A DNA stretch of 25,492 nucleotides from an uncultured Peptococcaceae bacterium. Lineage in GTDB: Bacteria; Bacillota; Desulfotomaculia; Desulfotomaculales; Desulfocucumaceae. The DNA is taken from NCBI GenBank assembly GCA_958417755.1, contig CATZDY010000034.1:1-25492 (forward strand), read 5' to 3'. Of this stretch, positions 25,324-25,492 are shown in pieces (the first letter of the stretch is position 1; every line of letters begins with the position of its first letter). A program made the position numbers and the translations under genes. The notes beneath the pieces were generated by a model. It searched no databases and was not told the origin of the DNA. It saw nothing but the letters and a program-made list of their open reading frames with translations.

Positions 25324-25492
25324 TTGCTTGCCACACCTGAAATGCGAATAAAAACAGAGCCTAATCTATTCCTTGAAATTGTACATATAAAAATGTATCG
25401 AGACAGAGCCGGAACAGGACAAACAGCCAATGGTGAATTTATAAGGGTCGTATCTTAGACAGAATCGCGCCCTTTTATAAAAGATAGCAATT

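Larger units (their letters stand above)
24970..25460 (+). other. GC-rich tract with coding-like stretch and hairpins, identity unknown
   Basis: Base composition rises sharply from about 24980 to 25330 compared with the AT-rich surroundings. A plus-strand frame open from upstream to 25458 has mostly G or C at third positions over about 25080-25240 and reads VNMAPVGIFPVRELVSLQRR, then MAIHANIYGVYPEETKALHK, which looks protein-like. No ribosome site or convincing start is present, and the part after about 25260 looks like junk. Minus-strand frames are also open, so coding is not proven. It may be a fragment of a transferred gene or mobile element. I do not recognise it. Confidence 0.35.

Overview
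The window looks like a chromosomal segment of a low- to moderate-GC member of the Clostridia (Bacillota). The grounds are strong AGGAGG-type ribosome binding sites, sigma-A-like promoters, a BlaI/BlaR1-type pair, a DUF1848 protein, a LGGC lipoprotein, and a PAS-rich hybrid kinase of a kind common in this class. No rRNA, tRNA, CRISPR array, intact insertion sequence or prophage was recognised. The assignment rests on gene content only.

Layout. 86-640 (minus) is a small nitroreductase. 1016-7248 is a plus-strand block: a promoter and structured leader, a membrane Cache/GGDEF-like/EAL phosphodiesterase, a DUF1848 Fe-S protein, and a membrane diguanylate cyclase with two solute-binding domains, closed by a near-ideal terminator. 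7497-8135 (minus) is a decayed Fic gene. 8098-10464 is a blaI/blaR1-like operon with a promoter, two matching operator palindromes and a 3' hairpin. 10619-11634 holds two GNAT acetyltransferases, the second apparently frameshifted twice. 12266-14917 is a soluble NTF2-like/PAS/PAS/GGDEF-like/EAL phosphodiesterase. 15222-19861 (minus) is a two-gene unit: a lipoprotein solute-binding protein overlapping by one base a hybrid histidine kinase with two receivers. A long gene-poor stretch upstream carries traces of a dead response regulator. 21105-21788 is an AlkD-type glycosylase. 22270-22765 is a gutted alpha/beta-hydrolase gene, followed by a GC-richer flavodoxin-like reductase with a terminator. 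23994-24812 is an XRE-HTH/methyltransferase fusion. After a terminator, the last 520 bases are a GC-rich tract of unknown nature with three hairpins.

How it fits together. The dominant theme is signalling. There are three cyclic-di-GMP enzymes: one cyclase with an intact GGDEF but a broken inhibitory site, and two phosphodiesterases whose GGDEF domains are dead and whose EAL domains look intact. Alongside them is a ligand-sensing hybrid kinase. Three of these four proteins have extracytoplasmic sensing domains, and the kinase is also coupled to a separate binding lipoprotein with no permease nearby, so the locus looks like nutrient or ligand sensing feeding second-messenger and phosphorelay output. 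The second theme is decay: fic, one GNAT, the alpha/beta-hydrolase and a receiver-like gene all carry lesions. Small-indel lesions in two of them could also be assembly errors.

I saw no clearly new multi-gene system. The best candidates for something little described are the binding-protein/hybrid-kinase pair without transporter, the double-binding-domain cyclase, the XRE-methyltransferase fusion, and the GC-rich hairpin tract at the right end.
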